Below are positions 24,204-32,316 of a DNA stretch of 34,187 nucleotides, one piece after another. The position numbers and the translations under genes are program-made. The stretch's first letter is position 1, and the number at the start of each line of letters is the position of its first letter. The notes beneath the pieces are model-generated. The model was not told where the DNA came from, did no database searches, and saw nothing but the letters and a program-made list of their open reading frames with translations. This stretch comes from Eggerthellaceae bacterium (lineage in GTDB: Bacteria; Actinomycetota; Coriobacteriia; Coriobacteriales; Eggerthellaceae), in the NCBI GenBank assembly GCA_017459925.1, contig JAFUCC010000128.1:1-34187 (forward strand). Reading direction: 5' to 3'.

Positions 24204-24233
24204 AACATAGAACATTAGTTCCCCCATCAGCAA
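24204..24233 (-). promoter_or_regulatory. Candidate promoter of the accessory gene pair
   Basis: On the minus strand TTGCTG (24228-24233), an 18-bp spacer and TATGTT (24204-24209), about 32 bases before the start at 24172. Both hexamers are partial matches. It lies in an AT-richer gap after the RAYT stop. Confidence 0.35.
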
Positions 24234-24269
24234 TCTGGGCGCATTCTTATGCTCATGCTGACTGTCTTT

Positions 24270-25022
24270 CTATCGGGCTCTCTGGATGACGCTTTTGCTT
24301 ATGCCTGTCATGCGCTCTATCTGCCTTACGCTGAACCCGTCGTTCTTCAAGAGCACAAGCATCGCGTCGCGTTCTCCTTTGCCCGCTGCCGCTATCTCCG
24401 ACAGCTCCTTGCATCCCACCACTTCTTTCGCTCGTGCGATGGCCTCGTCTTCGCTCCGAAACCGTTTGACGCCTTGAGGACCTGGTTCAAGCCCTCGATT
24501 GGTCTCGATGGTCTTATGCATCAAAACGAAACCCTCAAGACCGTTAAACAACCTCAGAATGACTTCTGTTTTCGTAACAAACGATGCGCCAATATACTCA
24601 CGGTAGCTGCTCCATGGATAAGCGCCCCAATCGGTCACGCCTAAATCCTTTGGATTCTGATGAACGTACCTGACCGTTGCCAAAAGCTGGCGTTCGTCTT
24701 TAATGGGTTTGCTATCGAAGCGCCCCTGGAAGAGATGCCCCACCCTCTCGTAACGCCAGTTGTAATAAGAAGCATATTCGGAAAGCAAACATCCCATAAA
24801 GCGCGACAGAGCATCCAGCGGACAATGCAAAAGCAAGTGCACATGATTTTGCATGAAACACCATGCATACAGCTCGACATCGCATTCGCTTAACTGTTTG
24901 CGCATAAGCTTGCCGAAGCGCCGACGATCGCCGTCGTCTTCGAAAATGTCCATTTTTCCAACGCCTCGCGCCGTGACGTGATAGATATCGAATTCGCTGG
25001 GAATGCGACCAAACTTGGACAT
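24270..25022 (-). mobile_element. REP-associated tyrosine transposase (RAYT, Y1/IS200-like)
   Basis: A 250-residue single-strand DNA transposase of the Y1 HUH type. The HUH motif is NHVHLLL (59-65, His60 and His62). The catalytic Tyr is Tyr119 in RYVHQNP, followed by DWGAYPWSSYREYIG (131-145), the RAYT hallmark. The C-terminal segment (about 205-250) ends in a helix-turn-helix (SVRQIERMTGISKSVIQRAR), as in many RAYTs. It starts MSKFGRIPSE with AAGGA six bases upstream. RAYTs are domesticated single-copy relatives of IS200 that act on REP palindromes. A near-perfect family B palindrome starts 57 bp upstream and two more B copies lie within 2 kb. No flanking target duplication is seen. Confidence 0.93.
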
Positions 25023-25078
25023 AACGAGTCCTTCCTTGCGGACACCCAAGCTCTGGTCAAAGTTCTGTCATTGTAGCA

Positions 25079-25155
25079 AATGGGACATTGGGGGCAGGGC
25101 ATGTTGTCCCATTCTTGAAGAATGGGACAACGTGCCCTGCCCCCAATGTCCCATT
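25079..25155. repeat. Family B palindrome next to RAYT
   Basis: Arms 25079-25116 and 25118-25155 pair over 38 bp with one mismatch around a single central base. It holds two inverted family B units (GGGACATTGGGGGCAGGG and complement). It lies between the RAYT start and the nrdG stop, which overlaps its end by two bases. Confidence 0.93.
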
Positions 25156-25705
25156 ACCACTCGCCACGGGTGGCGAAGGTCTCATCGCCGCGCCATTCGA
25201 CGATTTCGCCCGTTTCACGCGTGGCGGGAACGTCGATGATGCGCTGGTTGGAAGAACCGCGGAACCGCGCCGTGATGTCCTTTTGCTCCTCGATGAACGG
25301 CCCGTCGACGAGCACGTCGAGGCACGCCAACATACGGTCGGTGACCTCGGTATGGCGCAGGCTGGAAGGATCGACGAGGTCCTCGTACACGTCGCCCGTG
25401 TACGACCAGATGGTCTTCTCGGGAAAGCGCGCCTTCACCTGCTCGAGGAACGGCACCAAGACGCGCTGATTGTCGGGCTCGAACGGCTCGCCGCCGAGCA
25501 ACGTGAGGCCGTCGATGTAGGCGGGTTCGAGCGACGATAGGATTTCTTCCATGACCGCGCCGGTGAATTCCTCACCATACGCGAAATCCCATGTTTCAGG
25601 CTGGAAGCAGCCCTTGCAATGATGCGTGCACCCAGAAACGAAGAGGGTGGTTCTCACACCCTCTCCGTCCGCTATGTCGCAGTATTTGATGTTGCCGTAA
25701 CGCAT
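25154..25705 (-). CDS. nrdG: Anaerobic ribonucleotide reductase activating protein
   Basis: A 183-residue radical SAM enzyme that makes the glycyl radical on NrdD under anaerobic conditions. CTHHCKGC (26-33) is the CxxxCxxC site for the 4Fe-4S cluster; MRYGNIKYCDIADGEGVR matches the family N-terminus and LTLLGGEPFE is the SAM-binding GGE motif. Homology sets the start at 25705, but the ribosome site there is poor because the leader is a family B repeat; an in-frame ATG at 25729 would add eight residues encoded by the repeat and has AGGTGG close by. It follows nrdD by about 40 bp, same strand, as usual. Confidence 0.95.
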   Translation of the reverse strand: MRYGNIKYCDIADGEGVRTTLFVSGCTHHCKGCFQPETWDFAYGEEFTGAVMEEILSSLEPAYIDGLTLLGGEPFEPDNQRVLVPFLEQVKARFPEKTIWSYTGDVYEDLVDPSSLRHTEVTDRMLACLDVLVDGPFIEEQKDITARFRGSSNQRIIDVPATRETGEIVEWRGDETFATRGEW

Positions 25706-25737
25706 TGGGACACTTTCCCCTGCCCCCATTGTCCCAC
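25706..25737. repeat. Family B repeat, single unit
   Basis: TTGGGACACTTTCCCC then TGCCCCCATTGTCCCA, inserted between the nrdD stop and the nrdG start and touching the nrdG start codon. Confidence 0.88.
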
Positions 25738-25744
25738 CTGAAGC

Positions 25745-27967
25745 CTACAGGTGAAGGACGCGGTCCTTGATTTCCTCAGTTCTCCCCTGGTTCCAGAACT
25801 GCGTGCCGATGTAACCGCACGTGCGGCGCGCGACGTTCATCTTGTCCTGGTCGCGGTTGCCGCAGCTCGGGCATTCCCACACCAGCTTGCCGTCGTCTTC
25901 CACGACCTGGATCTCGCCGTCGAAGCCGCACACCTGGCAGTAGTCGGATTTGGTGTTCAGCTCGGCGTACATGATGTTGTCGTAGATGTACTGCATGACG
26001 CGGATAACGGCCTGCAGGTTGTCCTGCATGTCGGGCACCTCGACGTAGGAGATGGCGCCGCCCGGCGACAGGCGCTGGAACTCGGATTCGAAGCTGAGCT
26101 TCTGGAAGGCGTCGATTTCCTCGGTGACGTGCACGTGGTAGCTGTTGGTGATGTAGCCCTTGTCCGTGATGCCCTTGATGATGCCGAAACGGCGCTGCAG
26201 GGACTTCGCGAACTTGTAGGTGGTCGATTCCAGCGGCGTGCCGTACAGCGAGTAGTCGATGTTCTCGGCAGCCTTCCACTCGGCGCACTTGTCGTTCATC
26301 TTCTGCATGACGGCGAGCGCGAACGGCGTGGCTTCCTTGTCGGTGTGGCTGTGGCCGGTCATGTACTTCACGCACTCGTACAGGCCCGCATAGCCCAGGC
26401 TGATGGTGGAATACCCGCCGTACAGCAGCTTGTCGATGGTCTCGCCCTTCTTCAGGCGGGCCAGCGCGCCGTACTGCCAAAGGATCGGGGCCGCATCGGA
26501 CAGCGTGCCGCGCAGGCGCTCGTGGCGGCAGCGCAGGGCGCGGTGGCAGAGCTCGAGGCGCTCCTCGAAGATCTCCCAGAACTTGTCCATGTCGCCGTAC
26601 GAGGACAGAGCCACGTCGGGCAGGCTGATGGTGACGACGCCCTGGTTGAAGCGGCCGTAGTACTTCGGCTTGCCCGGCTCGTAGTTGCCGGCGTTCGACA
26701 CGTTGTCGTAGCCGTTACCCGAGCGGTCGGGCGTGAGGAACGAGCGGCAGCCCATGCAGGTGTAGGTGTCGCCTTCGCCTTCGACTTCGCCCTTGGAAAG
26801 CTTGTATTCCTTCATCTTCTTCTCGGAGATGTAGTCGGGCACCATGCGCTTGGCCGTGCACTTGGCGGCGAGCTTCGTGAGGTAGAAGTACGGGGAATCC
26901 TCGGTGACGTTGTCGGGCTCGAGCACGTAGATGAGCTTCGGGAACGCGGGGGTGATCCACACGCCTTCCTCGTTCTTCACGCCCTCGTAGCGCTGGCGCA
27001 GCATTTCCTCGATGATGACGGCGAGGTCTTTCTTCTCCTGCTCGTTCTTGGCCTCGTTCAGGTACATGAACACGGTGATGAACGGCGCCTGGCCGTTGGT
27101 CGTCATGAGCGTGACCACCTGGTACTGGATGGTCTGCACGCCGCGGCGGATTTCGTCGCGCACGCGCGATTCCACGACGGCGTCGAGCTTGTCGGCCGAC
27201 GGCTCGATGCCGCACATGTTCATTTCCTCGATGACCTGGCGGCGGATCTTCTGACGGCTGACGTCGACGAACGGCGCAAGGTGCGTGAGCGAGATGGACT
27301 GGCCGCCGTACTGGCAGCTGGCCACCTGCGCGATGATCTGCGTGGCGATGTTGCAGGCCGTGGAGAAGCTATGCGGCTTCTCGATGAGCGTGCCGGAGAT
27401 GACCGTGCCGTTCTGCAGCATGTCCTCGAGGTTCACGAGGTCGCAGTTGTGCATGTGCTGCGCGAAGTAGTCGGCGTCGTGGAAGTGGATGTAGCCTTCC
27501 TTGTGCGCCTCGACCACGTCGGCGGGAAGCAGGTTGCGCATCGTGAGGTCCTTGGAGACCTCGCCCGCCATGTAGTCGCGCTGAACGGACACGACGGTGG
27601 GGTTCTTGTTCGAGTTTTCCTGCTTGACTTCCTCGTTGTTCGACTCGATGAGCGCAAGGATCTGGTCGTCGGTGGTGTTCTTCTGGCGCTTCTGGTTCTG
27701 CAGGTAACGGTAGATGATGTACTTGCGGGCGACCTCGAAGCAGTCGAGGCGCATGATCTCGTCCTCGACGAGGTCCTGGATTTCCTCGACCGAGACGGTG
27801 TGGCCGGCGGCCTCGCACAAGTCTGCGACGTTGGCCGAGGCGTACATGATCTGGCGCTCGGTGAGGCGGTCGGATTCTGCGACTTCGGCGTTGGCCTTGG
27901 CGATGGCGGCGGAAATCTTGTTGATGTCGAATGGTACTTCGCTGCCGTTGCGCTTGATGATCTTCAT
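25745..27967 (-). CDS. nrdD: Anaerobic ribonucleoside-triphosphate reductase
   Basis: A 740-residue class III reductase that makes dNTPs from NTPs without oxygen, using a glycyl radical and formate. The N-terminal ATP-cone (about 1-95, KRNGSEVPFDINKI) gives allosteric control by ATP/dATP. The catalytic barrel follows. The zinc site is CQVCG and CPSCGN near 665-695, and the radical site is RRTCGYIG with Gly718, ending in a typical tail. The start at 27967 has GGGGA seven bases upstream. Tandem NrdR boxes lie 135-180 bp upstream, so the ATP/dATP-sensing repressor NrdR is expected to control it. It forms an operon with nrdG. Confidence 0.97.
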   Translation of the reverse strand: MKIIKRNGSEVPFDINKISAAIAKANAEVAESDRLTERQIMYASANVADLCEAAGHTVSVEEIQDLVEDEIMRLDCFEVARKYIIYRYLQNQKRQKNTTDDQILALIESNNEEVKQENSNKNPTVVSVQRDYMAGEVSKDLTMRNLLPADVVEAHKEGYIHFHDADYFAQHMHNCDLVNLEDMLQNGTVISGTLIEKPHSFSTACNIATQIIAQVASCQYGGQSISLTHLAPFVDVSRQKIRRQVIEEMNMCGIEPSADKLDAVVESRVRDEIRRGVQTIQYQVVTLMTTNGQAPFITVFMYLNEAKNEQEKKDLAVIIEEMLRQRYEGVKNEEGVWITPAFPKLIYVLEPDNVTEDSPYFYLTKLAAKCTAKRMVPDYISEKKMKEYKLSKGEVEGEGDTYTCMGCRSFLTPDRSGNGYDNVSNAGNYEPGKPKYYGRFNQGVVTISLPDVALSSYGDMDKFWEIFEERLELCHRALRCRHERLRGTLSDAAPILWQYGALARLKKGETIDKLLYGGYSTISLGYAGLYECVKYMTGHSHTDKEATPFALAVMQKMNDKCAEWKAAENIDYSLYGTPLESTTYKFAKSLQRRFGIIKGITDKGYITNSYHVHVTEEIDAFQKLSFESEFQRLSPGGAISYVEVPDMQDNLQAVIRVMQYIYDNIMYAELNTKSDYCQVCGFDGEIQVVEDDGKLVWECPSCGNRDQDKMNVARRTCGYIGTQFWNQGRTEEIKDRVLHL

Positions 27968-28346
27968 GAGTGCATCCCCTGTTCCCTATTTAACCTGCGT
28001 TTGCATTCAACGTTTCCCTTGATAGTCGTCGCTTTCAGGCGGACATGCCCAAAAGCGACGATGACATCATACGACAACTTGATGAAAAAGGGAGCGAGAA
28101 AGCACAATATCTTGTGTATTTTTTGTTTTCCCACACCAATTTATAGTGTCTTTGCAGGTCAACCCTCAAGTTGGGGAAAAGCTACTTTCGGTTTTCCACA
28201 GACCGCTCGCCGACAAGCTTTGCGCGCTTCACCGCTTACGTTACGGTCTGTCAACCGCTCGCCTCAAACGCAGCACGCCTCCCCATCTGGCGCGCTTTCG
28301 GGTTATACTTCCTCTCGAAGAAAACCTGACTAAAAGGAGCAATATT
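27968..28346. other. Divergent nrdD-trxB control region
   Basis: A 379-bp gap between divergent nrdD and trxB. It holds two NrdR-type boxes (28102-28149, listed separately) and, on the plus side, TATACT (28304-28309) 38 bases before trxB as a possible -10. A minus-strand TATGAT (complement of 28067-28072) could be the nrdD -10. No RNA gene or repeat is seen. Confidence 0.6.
28102..28149 (-). promoter_or_regulatory. Tandem NrdR boxes upstream of nrdD
   Basis: Box 1, GCACAATATCTTGTGT (28102-28117), matches the NrdR consensus acaCwAtATaTwGtgt at about 14 of 16 positions. Box 2, CACCAATTTATAGTGT (28134-28149), matches about 12. They start 32 bp apart, three helical turns, the spacing typical of NrdR operators. 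The region is AT-rich and contains possible -10 sequences, fitting repression of nrdDG when dATP is plentiful. It may also affect trxB. Confidence 0.8.
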
Positions 28347-29273
28347 ATGAGTGAGATCGTCGACGTTGCCATCATCGGAGCAGGACCTGCTGGCCTCACG
28401 GCCGGACTATACGCGGCACGAGGCGGGCTTTCCGCCACCATCCTCGAGCGCATCACGCCAGGCGGGCAGCTTGCGCAGACCGACAAGGTCGAGAACTACC
28501 CCGGTTTCCCCGAAGGAGCCGAAGGGTGGCAGTTGGCATACGACATGCAGCAGCAGGCTTTGCATTTCGGCGCGAACATCGTCACCGATGACGTCGCAAG
28601 CGTCGATTTCGCAAGCGATCCGAAAGTCATCACGGCGAAGTCAGGCAACGAGTACCAAGCCCGTACCGTAATCGTCGCATCGGGCGCTCATCCTCGCAAG
28701 CTCGGCGTGCCCGGCGAGGGCGAGCTGGCCGGCCGCGGCGTTTCCTATTGCGCCACATGCGACGGCAACTTCTTCCGCGGCAAAACCGTCGTTGTCGTCG
28801 GCGGCGGCAACACGGCAGCGGGCGATGCGCTGTACCTGGCCCGCATCTGCGAGAAGGTCTACCTCGTGCACCGCCGCGATTCGCTGCGCGCCACGAAGAT
28901 CTACCACGAGCGCCTGGAGGAAACCGAGAACGTCGAATTCGTCTGGAACTCGAATGCCGTGCGCATCGAGGCCGACGATGACGGGGCCGTGAAGTCGCTG
29001 GTCGTCGCCGACAAGAACACCGGCGAGGAGCGCACGATCGACTGCGCGGCCGTGTTCGTCGCCGTGGGCAACGAGCCTAATTCCGATTACCTGTACGGCG
29101 CGCTCGACTTGGATGAAGGCGGGTACGTGAAAGCCGACGAGGGCGGGCGCACGAGCGTTCCCGGCGTGTTCGCAGCAGGCGACGTGCGCGTGAAATCGCT
29201 GCGCCAAGTCGTCACCGCCGTGTCCGACGGCGCGCAAGCTGCCGAAAACGCCGCCGAGTATCTGGCGATTTAA
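28347..29273 (+). CDS. trxB: Thioredoxin-disulfide reductase
   Basis: A 308-residue FAD enzyme that reduces thioredoxin with NADPH. The FAD motif is GAGPAGLTAG (11-20), the redox-active pair is CATC (135-138), GGGNTA is the NADPH loop, and AAGDVR near the C-terminus binds FAD. The length is standard. The start at 28347 has AAGGAG six to seven bases upstream; a longer in-frame ORF from 28146 overlaps the NrdR boxes and is rejected. It is divergent from nrdD and its product partner trxA is 2.7 kb away, a sensible arrangement for dNTP synthesis and redox balance. Confidence 0.95.
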   Translation: MSEIVDVAIIGAGPAGLTAGLYAARGGLSATILERITPGGQLAQTDKVENYPGFPEGAEGWQLAYDMQQQALHFGANIVTDDVASVDFASDPKVITAKSGNEYQARTVIVASGAHPRKLGVPGEGELAGRGVSYCATCDGNFFRGKTVVVVGGGNTAAGDALYLARICEKVYLVHRRDSLRATKIYHERLEETENVEFVWNSNAVRIEADDDGAVKSLVVADKNTGEERTIDCAAVFVAVGNEPNSDYLYGALDLDEGGYVKADEGGRTSVPGVFAAGDVRVKSLRQVVTAVSDGAQAAENAAEYLAI

Positions 29274-29306
29274 ATTGAACATCACCCCTGGGGTGATGTT
29301 CAATTT
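29272..29306. repeat. Family A palindrome acting as a likely two-way terminator
   Basis: AAATTGAACATCACCCC and its complement around a central T form a perfect hairpin with A/T-rich ends, placed exactly between the convergent trxB and prmC stops. It overlaps the trxB stop by two bases. The AAATT/AATTT ends give a U-run in both directions, so it can work as a bidirectional terminator. Confidence 0.85.
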
Positions 29307-29309
29307 TTG

Positions 29310-30272
29310 CTAGCGTTTGCGCGCGGTGAGGATGCGGGGACGTCCCGCGAGGTCTTCCACGATGCGGACATCGGTGAAGCCGGCGTAGTCGGCTTCTGCA
29401 GCGGCGTCGTCGAGGCACGTTTCATGCAGCTCGAACGCAAAACCGCCACCCGGCTTAAGCGCGACCGCACACCAGTCGAGCAGGCGGCGGAACACGCCAA
29501 GGCCATCGGCGCCGCCATCGAGGGCAAGTGCGGGCTCATGTTGCGAGACTTCTTGCGGAAGCCTCGCCAACACGTCGGTGGGAATGTACGGCGGGTTGGA
29601 AACGACGAGGTCGAACTCGCCCATGAAACGTTCGTTTATTCCCTCCCCCAAATCGCATTCCACAACCTCCACGCGCTCGGAAAGCGCCAGCGTTTCGGCA
29701 TTCTCATGTGCGAGCGACACTGCTTCGGGCGAAATGTCGGTGGCGATGACGCGCGTATGCGGATGCTCGTAGGCGATCGAGCAGGCGATGCAGCCAGAGC
29801 CCGTGCAGATGTCGGCCACGAGCAGCATGGCATCCGAATCCTCGCCAGCTTCCTCGGCGTCGATCTCGCCGATTTCGGCAAGCTGCCTTAGGACCTCGCG
29901 GTCGAGCGCATCCTGCGGCTTCTCGGCCGCGGGCAGCAGCGCAAGCGCCTCGCTGACGAGCACCTCGGTTTCGGGTCGCGGAATCAGCACGCCGGGGCGC
30001 ACCTTCACGTTGATGTGCCGGAAAGCCGTCTCGCCGGTGATGTACTGAAGGGGCTCGCCCGACGCGCGGCGGCGCGTCCAATCGCGCAGCAAGGCGCGCT
30101 CGTCAGCCGTGAGCGGGCGCTCGGCGTCCAAGAACAGCTGCATGCGCGAAACGCCTATCGCCTCGGCGACGAGCCACTGGGCAGACACGCGCGGGTTCCC
30201 ATCGGCACGCTGCGCCAAATAACCCTCGATCCACTCGAGGATGCGCTTGACTGTCCAAACGTCGTCTTCCAT
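29310..30272 (-). CDS. prmC: Release factor glutamine N5-methyltransferase
   Basis: A 320-residue SAM methyltransferase that methylates the Gln of the GGQ motif in release factors. The N-terminal helical domain, then RRASGEPLQYITGE, VLIPRPETE, the SAM motif DICTGSGCIA and the catalytic NPPYIPTDVLARLP are in order. Between VLIPRPETE and the SAM motif there is an extra acidic stretch of about 25 residues (from PQDALDREV to GEDSDAM) not found in E. coli PrmC. The start at 30272 is by homology; its ribosome site is weak (GCGAG three bases away). It follows prfA, its substrate, after a family A repeat. Confidence 0.94.
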   Translation of the reverse strand: MEDDVWTVKRILEWIEGYLAQRADGNPRVSAQWLVAEAIGVSRMQLFLDAERPLTADERALLRDWTRRRASGEPLQYITGETAFRHINVKVRPGVLIPRPETEVLVSEALALLPAAEKPQDALDREVLRQLAEIGEIDAEEAGEDSDAMLLVADICTGSGCIACSIAYEHPHTRVIATDISPEAVSLAHENAETLALSERVEVVECDLGEGINERFMGEFDLVVSNPPYIPTDVLARLPQEVSQHEPALALDGGADGLGVFRRLLDWCAVALKPGGGFAFELHETCLDDAAAEADYAGFTDVRIVEDLAGRPRILTARKR

Positions 30273-30290
30273 GCACTCGCTTTCGTCGAA

Positions 30291-30349
30291 TTGAACATCA
30301 CCCCTGGGATGATGTTCAAAATGAACAACGTCCCTGGGGTGATGTTCAA
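30291..30349. repeat. Family A repeat pair in the prfA-prmC gap
   Basis: Two joined hairpin units: TTGAACATCACCCC with GGGATGATGTTCAA (one mismatch), then a decayed TGAACAACGTCCC with GGGGTGATGTTCAA. It fills most of the 77-bp gap and touches the prfA stop codon at 30350. Confidence 0.88.
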
Positions 30350-31432
30350 TTACACGGCCTGCTCGAGCTTCTTGGCGCGCTCGGCGGCCTGCAGGGCGGT
30401 GATGAGCTCGGAAAGGCCCGCACCGCCCGAGCCCAGGAGCACGCCGTTGTACGTGCCGTTATAGCCGATGCGGTGATCGGTCACGCGGTCTTGCGGGCCG
30501 TTGTAGGTGCGGATCTTCTCGGAACGGTCACCCGTGCCCACCTGGGCGCGGCGCTCGGCGCCTTCGGCCTCGCGCTGCTCGGCGAGCATCTTCTCGTACA
30601 GGCGGGCGCGGAGCACGGCCATGGCCGCGATCTTGTTCTGCAGCTGCGACTTCTGGTCCTGCGACTGCACGACCAGGCCCGTGGGAAGGTGCGTGATGCG
30701 CACGGCCGAGTCGGTCGTGTTGACGCACTGGCCGCCCGGGCCGCCCGCGCGGTACACGTCGATGCGCAGGTCCTCGTTCTTGATCTCGACTTCCACCTCG
30801 TCGGCTTCGGGCAGCACGGCCACCGTGGCAGTGGAGGTGTGAATGCGGCCCTGCGACTCGGTCTTGGGAACGCGCTGCACGCGGTGCACGCCCGACTCGA
30901 ACTTCATGAACGAGTACACCTTGTCGCCCTTCACCTTGAACGAGATTTCCGAATAGCCGCCGGCTTCGGAGGGCATGACGTCCAGAAGCTCGATCTTCCA
31001 CTTCTTCTCGGAGGCGAAGCGCTCGTACATCTTGAACAGGTCGCCCGCGAAGATCTTAGCCTCGTCGCCGCCCGCGCCGCCGCGGATTTCCACGATGATG
31101 TCCTTCTCGTCAGCCGGGTCGACCGGGATGAGCATGAACTTGATCTCCTCTTCGATGCCGGGAAGCTCGGCTTCGATGCGGGCAATTTCCTCCTGCGCGA
31201 ACTCCTTCATGTCGGCGTCGTCGAGCATCTCCTTGGCCTCGGCCAGATCGTCTTCGGCCTGCACGTAGGCGCGCGCCTGCTTCACGAGCGGACCCTGGTT
31301 CGCGTACTCCTTGGCCAGGCGGTTGTATTCCTTCTGGTCGGCGAGCACCGCCGGGTCGCCCATCTTCTCCTGAAGCTCCTCGTAGGCGCTGATGATCTTT
31401 TCCAACTTCTCGCGCATGCTGGTATCTGCCAT
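30350..31432 (-). CDS. prfA: Peptide chain release factor 1
   Basis: A 360-residue class I release factor that reads UAA and UAG and triggers peptide release. The GGQ motif is GPGGQCVN (231-238) and the codon-reading PxT motif is PKT (189-191) in [14 protein letters not shown], which marks RF1 rather than RF2. No frameshift site is present, as expected for RF1. GAGGAG lies seven bases before the ATG. prmC follows downstream, the usual order. Confidence 0.97.
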   Translation of the reverse strand: MADTSMREKLEKIISAYEELQEKMGDPAVLADQKEYNRLAKEYANQGPLVKQARAYVQAEDDLAEAKEMLDDADMKEFAQEEIARIEAELPGIEEEIKFMLIPVDPADEKDIIVEIRGGAGGDEAKIFAGDLFKMYERFASEKKWKIELLDVMPSEAGGYSEISFKVKGDKVYSFMKFESGVHRVQRVPKTESQGRIHTSTATVAVLPEADEVEVEIKNEDLRIDVYRAGGPGGQCVNTTDSAVRITHLPTGLVVQSQDQKSQLQNKIAAMAVLRARLYEKMLAEQREAEGAERRAQVGTGDRSEKIRTYNGPQDRVTDHRIGYNGTYNGVLLGSGGAGLSELITALQAAERAKKLEQAV

Positions 31433-31500
31433 GGTGATTCTCCTCTTGCTTGGGAAATGCGCGGAGCCAAATGCCGCGCGAATGAACGAAAACGTGAAAC

Positions 31501-31530
31501 GTGGGACAAGGGAACATGCCCCTGCCCCAC
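31501..31530. repeat. Diverged family B repeat
   Basis: GTGGGACAAGGGAACATG then CCCCTGCCCCAC resembles half of the family B unit at 25079, with ends GTGGG/CCCAC. It lies in the leader of prfA. Identity is partial, so it is a decayed or related copy. Confidence 0.55.
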
Positions 31531-31641
31531 GCGATGGGTTTGAAGCGTTGCTAATATTTCCCAGGTAGTTTTCTCATCGGAGGGATTCTAACAGATTGAG
31601 CGGTTGACGGGCATGATTCTCGCGTGCTGCATGAGAGCACC

Positions 31642-31675
31642 AAAACTAATGGCCCCTCGACAACGAGGGGCCATT
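31642..31675 (-). terminator. Rho-independent terminator of trxA
   Basis: AATGGCCCCTCG and CGAGGGGCCATT (31648-31675) form a perfect 12-bp stem with a 4-base loop. On the minus strand it is followed by AGTTTTG. It lies just after the trxA stop. Confidence 0.85.
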
Positions 31676-31695
31676 CCGAGTTTGCGCTTCGGGTT

Positions 31696-32001
31696 TTAGA
31701 ACAACTCGAGGATCTTTTCCTTCGGCTGGGCGCCGAGCGTCTTGGAGGCAGCCTCACCGCCCTTGAACACGATGAACGTCGGAATGCTCATGACGCCGTA
31801 CTGCTGGGCGATGTCGGGGTTCTCGTCGATGTCGATCTTGTACACCGACGCGGCGCCCGCCTTCTCGGCGGCGACTTCGTCGATGACGGGGGCCATCATC
31901 TTGCACGGGCCGCACCACGTGGCGAAGAAGTCGACGAGCACCGGCTCGTTTGCGTCAAGCACCTTTGCTTGCCAATCAGCGGAAGAAATCTGTTCGGTCA
32001 T
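31696..32001 (-). CDS. trxA: Thioredoxin
   Basis: A 101-residue thioredoxin with active site WCGPC (29-33), VDFFATWCGPCKMMAPV in the family context, the cis-Pro in SIPTF and GGEAASKTLGA at the end. It reduces protein disulfides, with TrxB as its reductase. The start at 32001 has GGAGG six bases upstream; the ORF runs upstream in frame without a ribosome site. Candidate promoter TTAGCA and TACAAT lies just upstream and a terminator follows. Confidence 0.96.
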   Translation of the reverse strand: MTEQISSADWQAKVLDANEPVLVDFFATWCGPCKMMAPVIDEVAAEKAGAASVYKIDIDENPDIAQQYGVMSIPTFIVFKGGEAASKTLGAQPKEKILELF

Positions 32002-32035
32002 GGGTAACCTCCTCGGTCGTTTATTGTTGGGACCA

Positions 32036-32065
32036 ATTGTAAGCAAAATGAAAGCCGCATGCTAA
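32036..32065 (-). promoter_or_regulatory. Candidate promoter of trxA
   Basis: On the minus strand TTAGCA, an 18-bp spacer and TACAAT (complement of 32036-32041), 34 bases before the trxA start. Confidence 0.45.
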
Positions 32066-32120
32066 CCTGTTTGAGATTTGTTATAAAGCAGCTTCCCGCG
32101 TTGTAAATATATAAACTGTT

Positions 32121-32294
32121 CTATCTCGTGCAAATTCGAATCCCAACGCACAAGATCAAGCGAATTAGGCCGTTTCGGTTCTTTCAAAGAGCCTAAATCG
32201 CTTTATCTCGTTCAAAAACAGGCTCATCAATTGCCTAAAATGGCGAATCTCGTGCACGCGCAGAGAGACGTGCACGAGATTCCTTGCTTTAGAT
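32121..32294. repeat. Family D repeat cluster in the thrS-trxA gap
   Basis: The 315-bp gap (32002-32316) holds several loose copies of a unit like GCCTAAATCGCTTTATCTCG: plus at 32191-32214 and 32233-32256, minus at 32148-32170 and 32271-32294, and a shorter piece at 32121-32132. The last two full copies form a perfect 13-bp hairpin, AATCTCGTGCACG (32246-32258) with CGTGCACGAGATT (32269-32281), downstream of thrS. The copies differ too much for a CRISPR and are not evenly spaced. Confidence 0.65.
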
Positions 32295-32316
32295 ACGTGG
32301 GAAAAGCGGTACTTGC

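Noticed and set aside
23700..24233. Unbroken 177-residue ORF from 24233 as the real gene
   Set aside because: Its first 45 or so residues lie in the shadow frame of the well-initiated MAARKKAKK start, and no ribosome site precedes 24233; a frameshift explains the data better.
25751..28333. 860-residue plus-strand ORF opposite nrdD
   Set aside because: It is antisense to a clear nrdD, consists of low-complexity Val/Leu/Asp/His-rich sequence typical of a GC-rich shadow frame, and has no ribosome site or family match.
4792..31530. CRISPR array from the recurring short repeats
   Set aside because: Copies are palindromic, scattered across 27 kb at gene borders, without regular spacers, and no cas gene is present.
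32121..32170. Possible tRNA because of ATTCGAATCCC, like a T-loop
   Set aside because: No T-stem, anticodon arm or acceptor stem pairs around it; the match is part of repeat cluster D.
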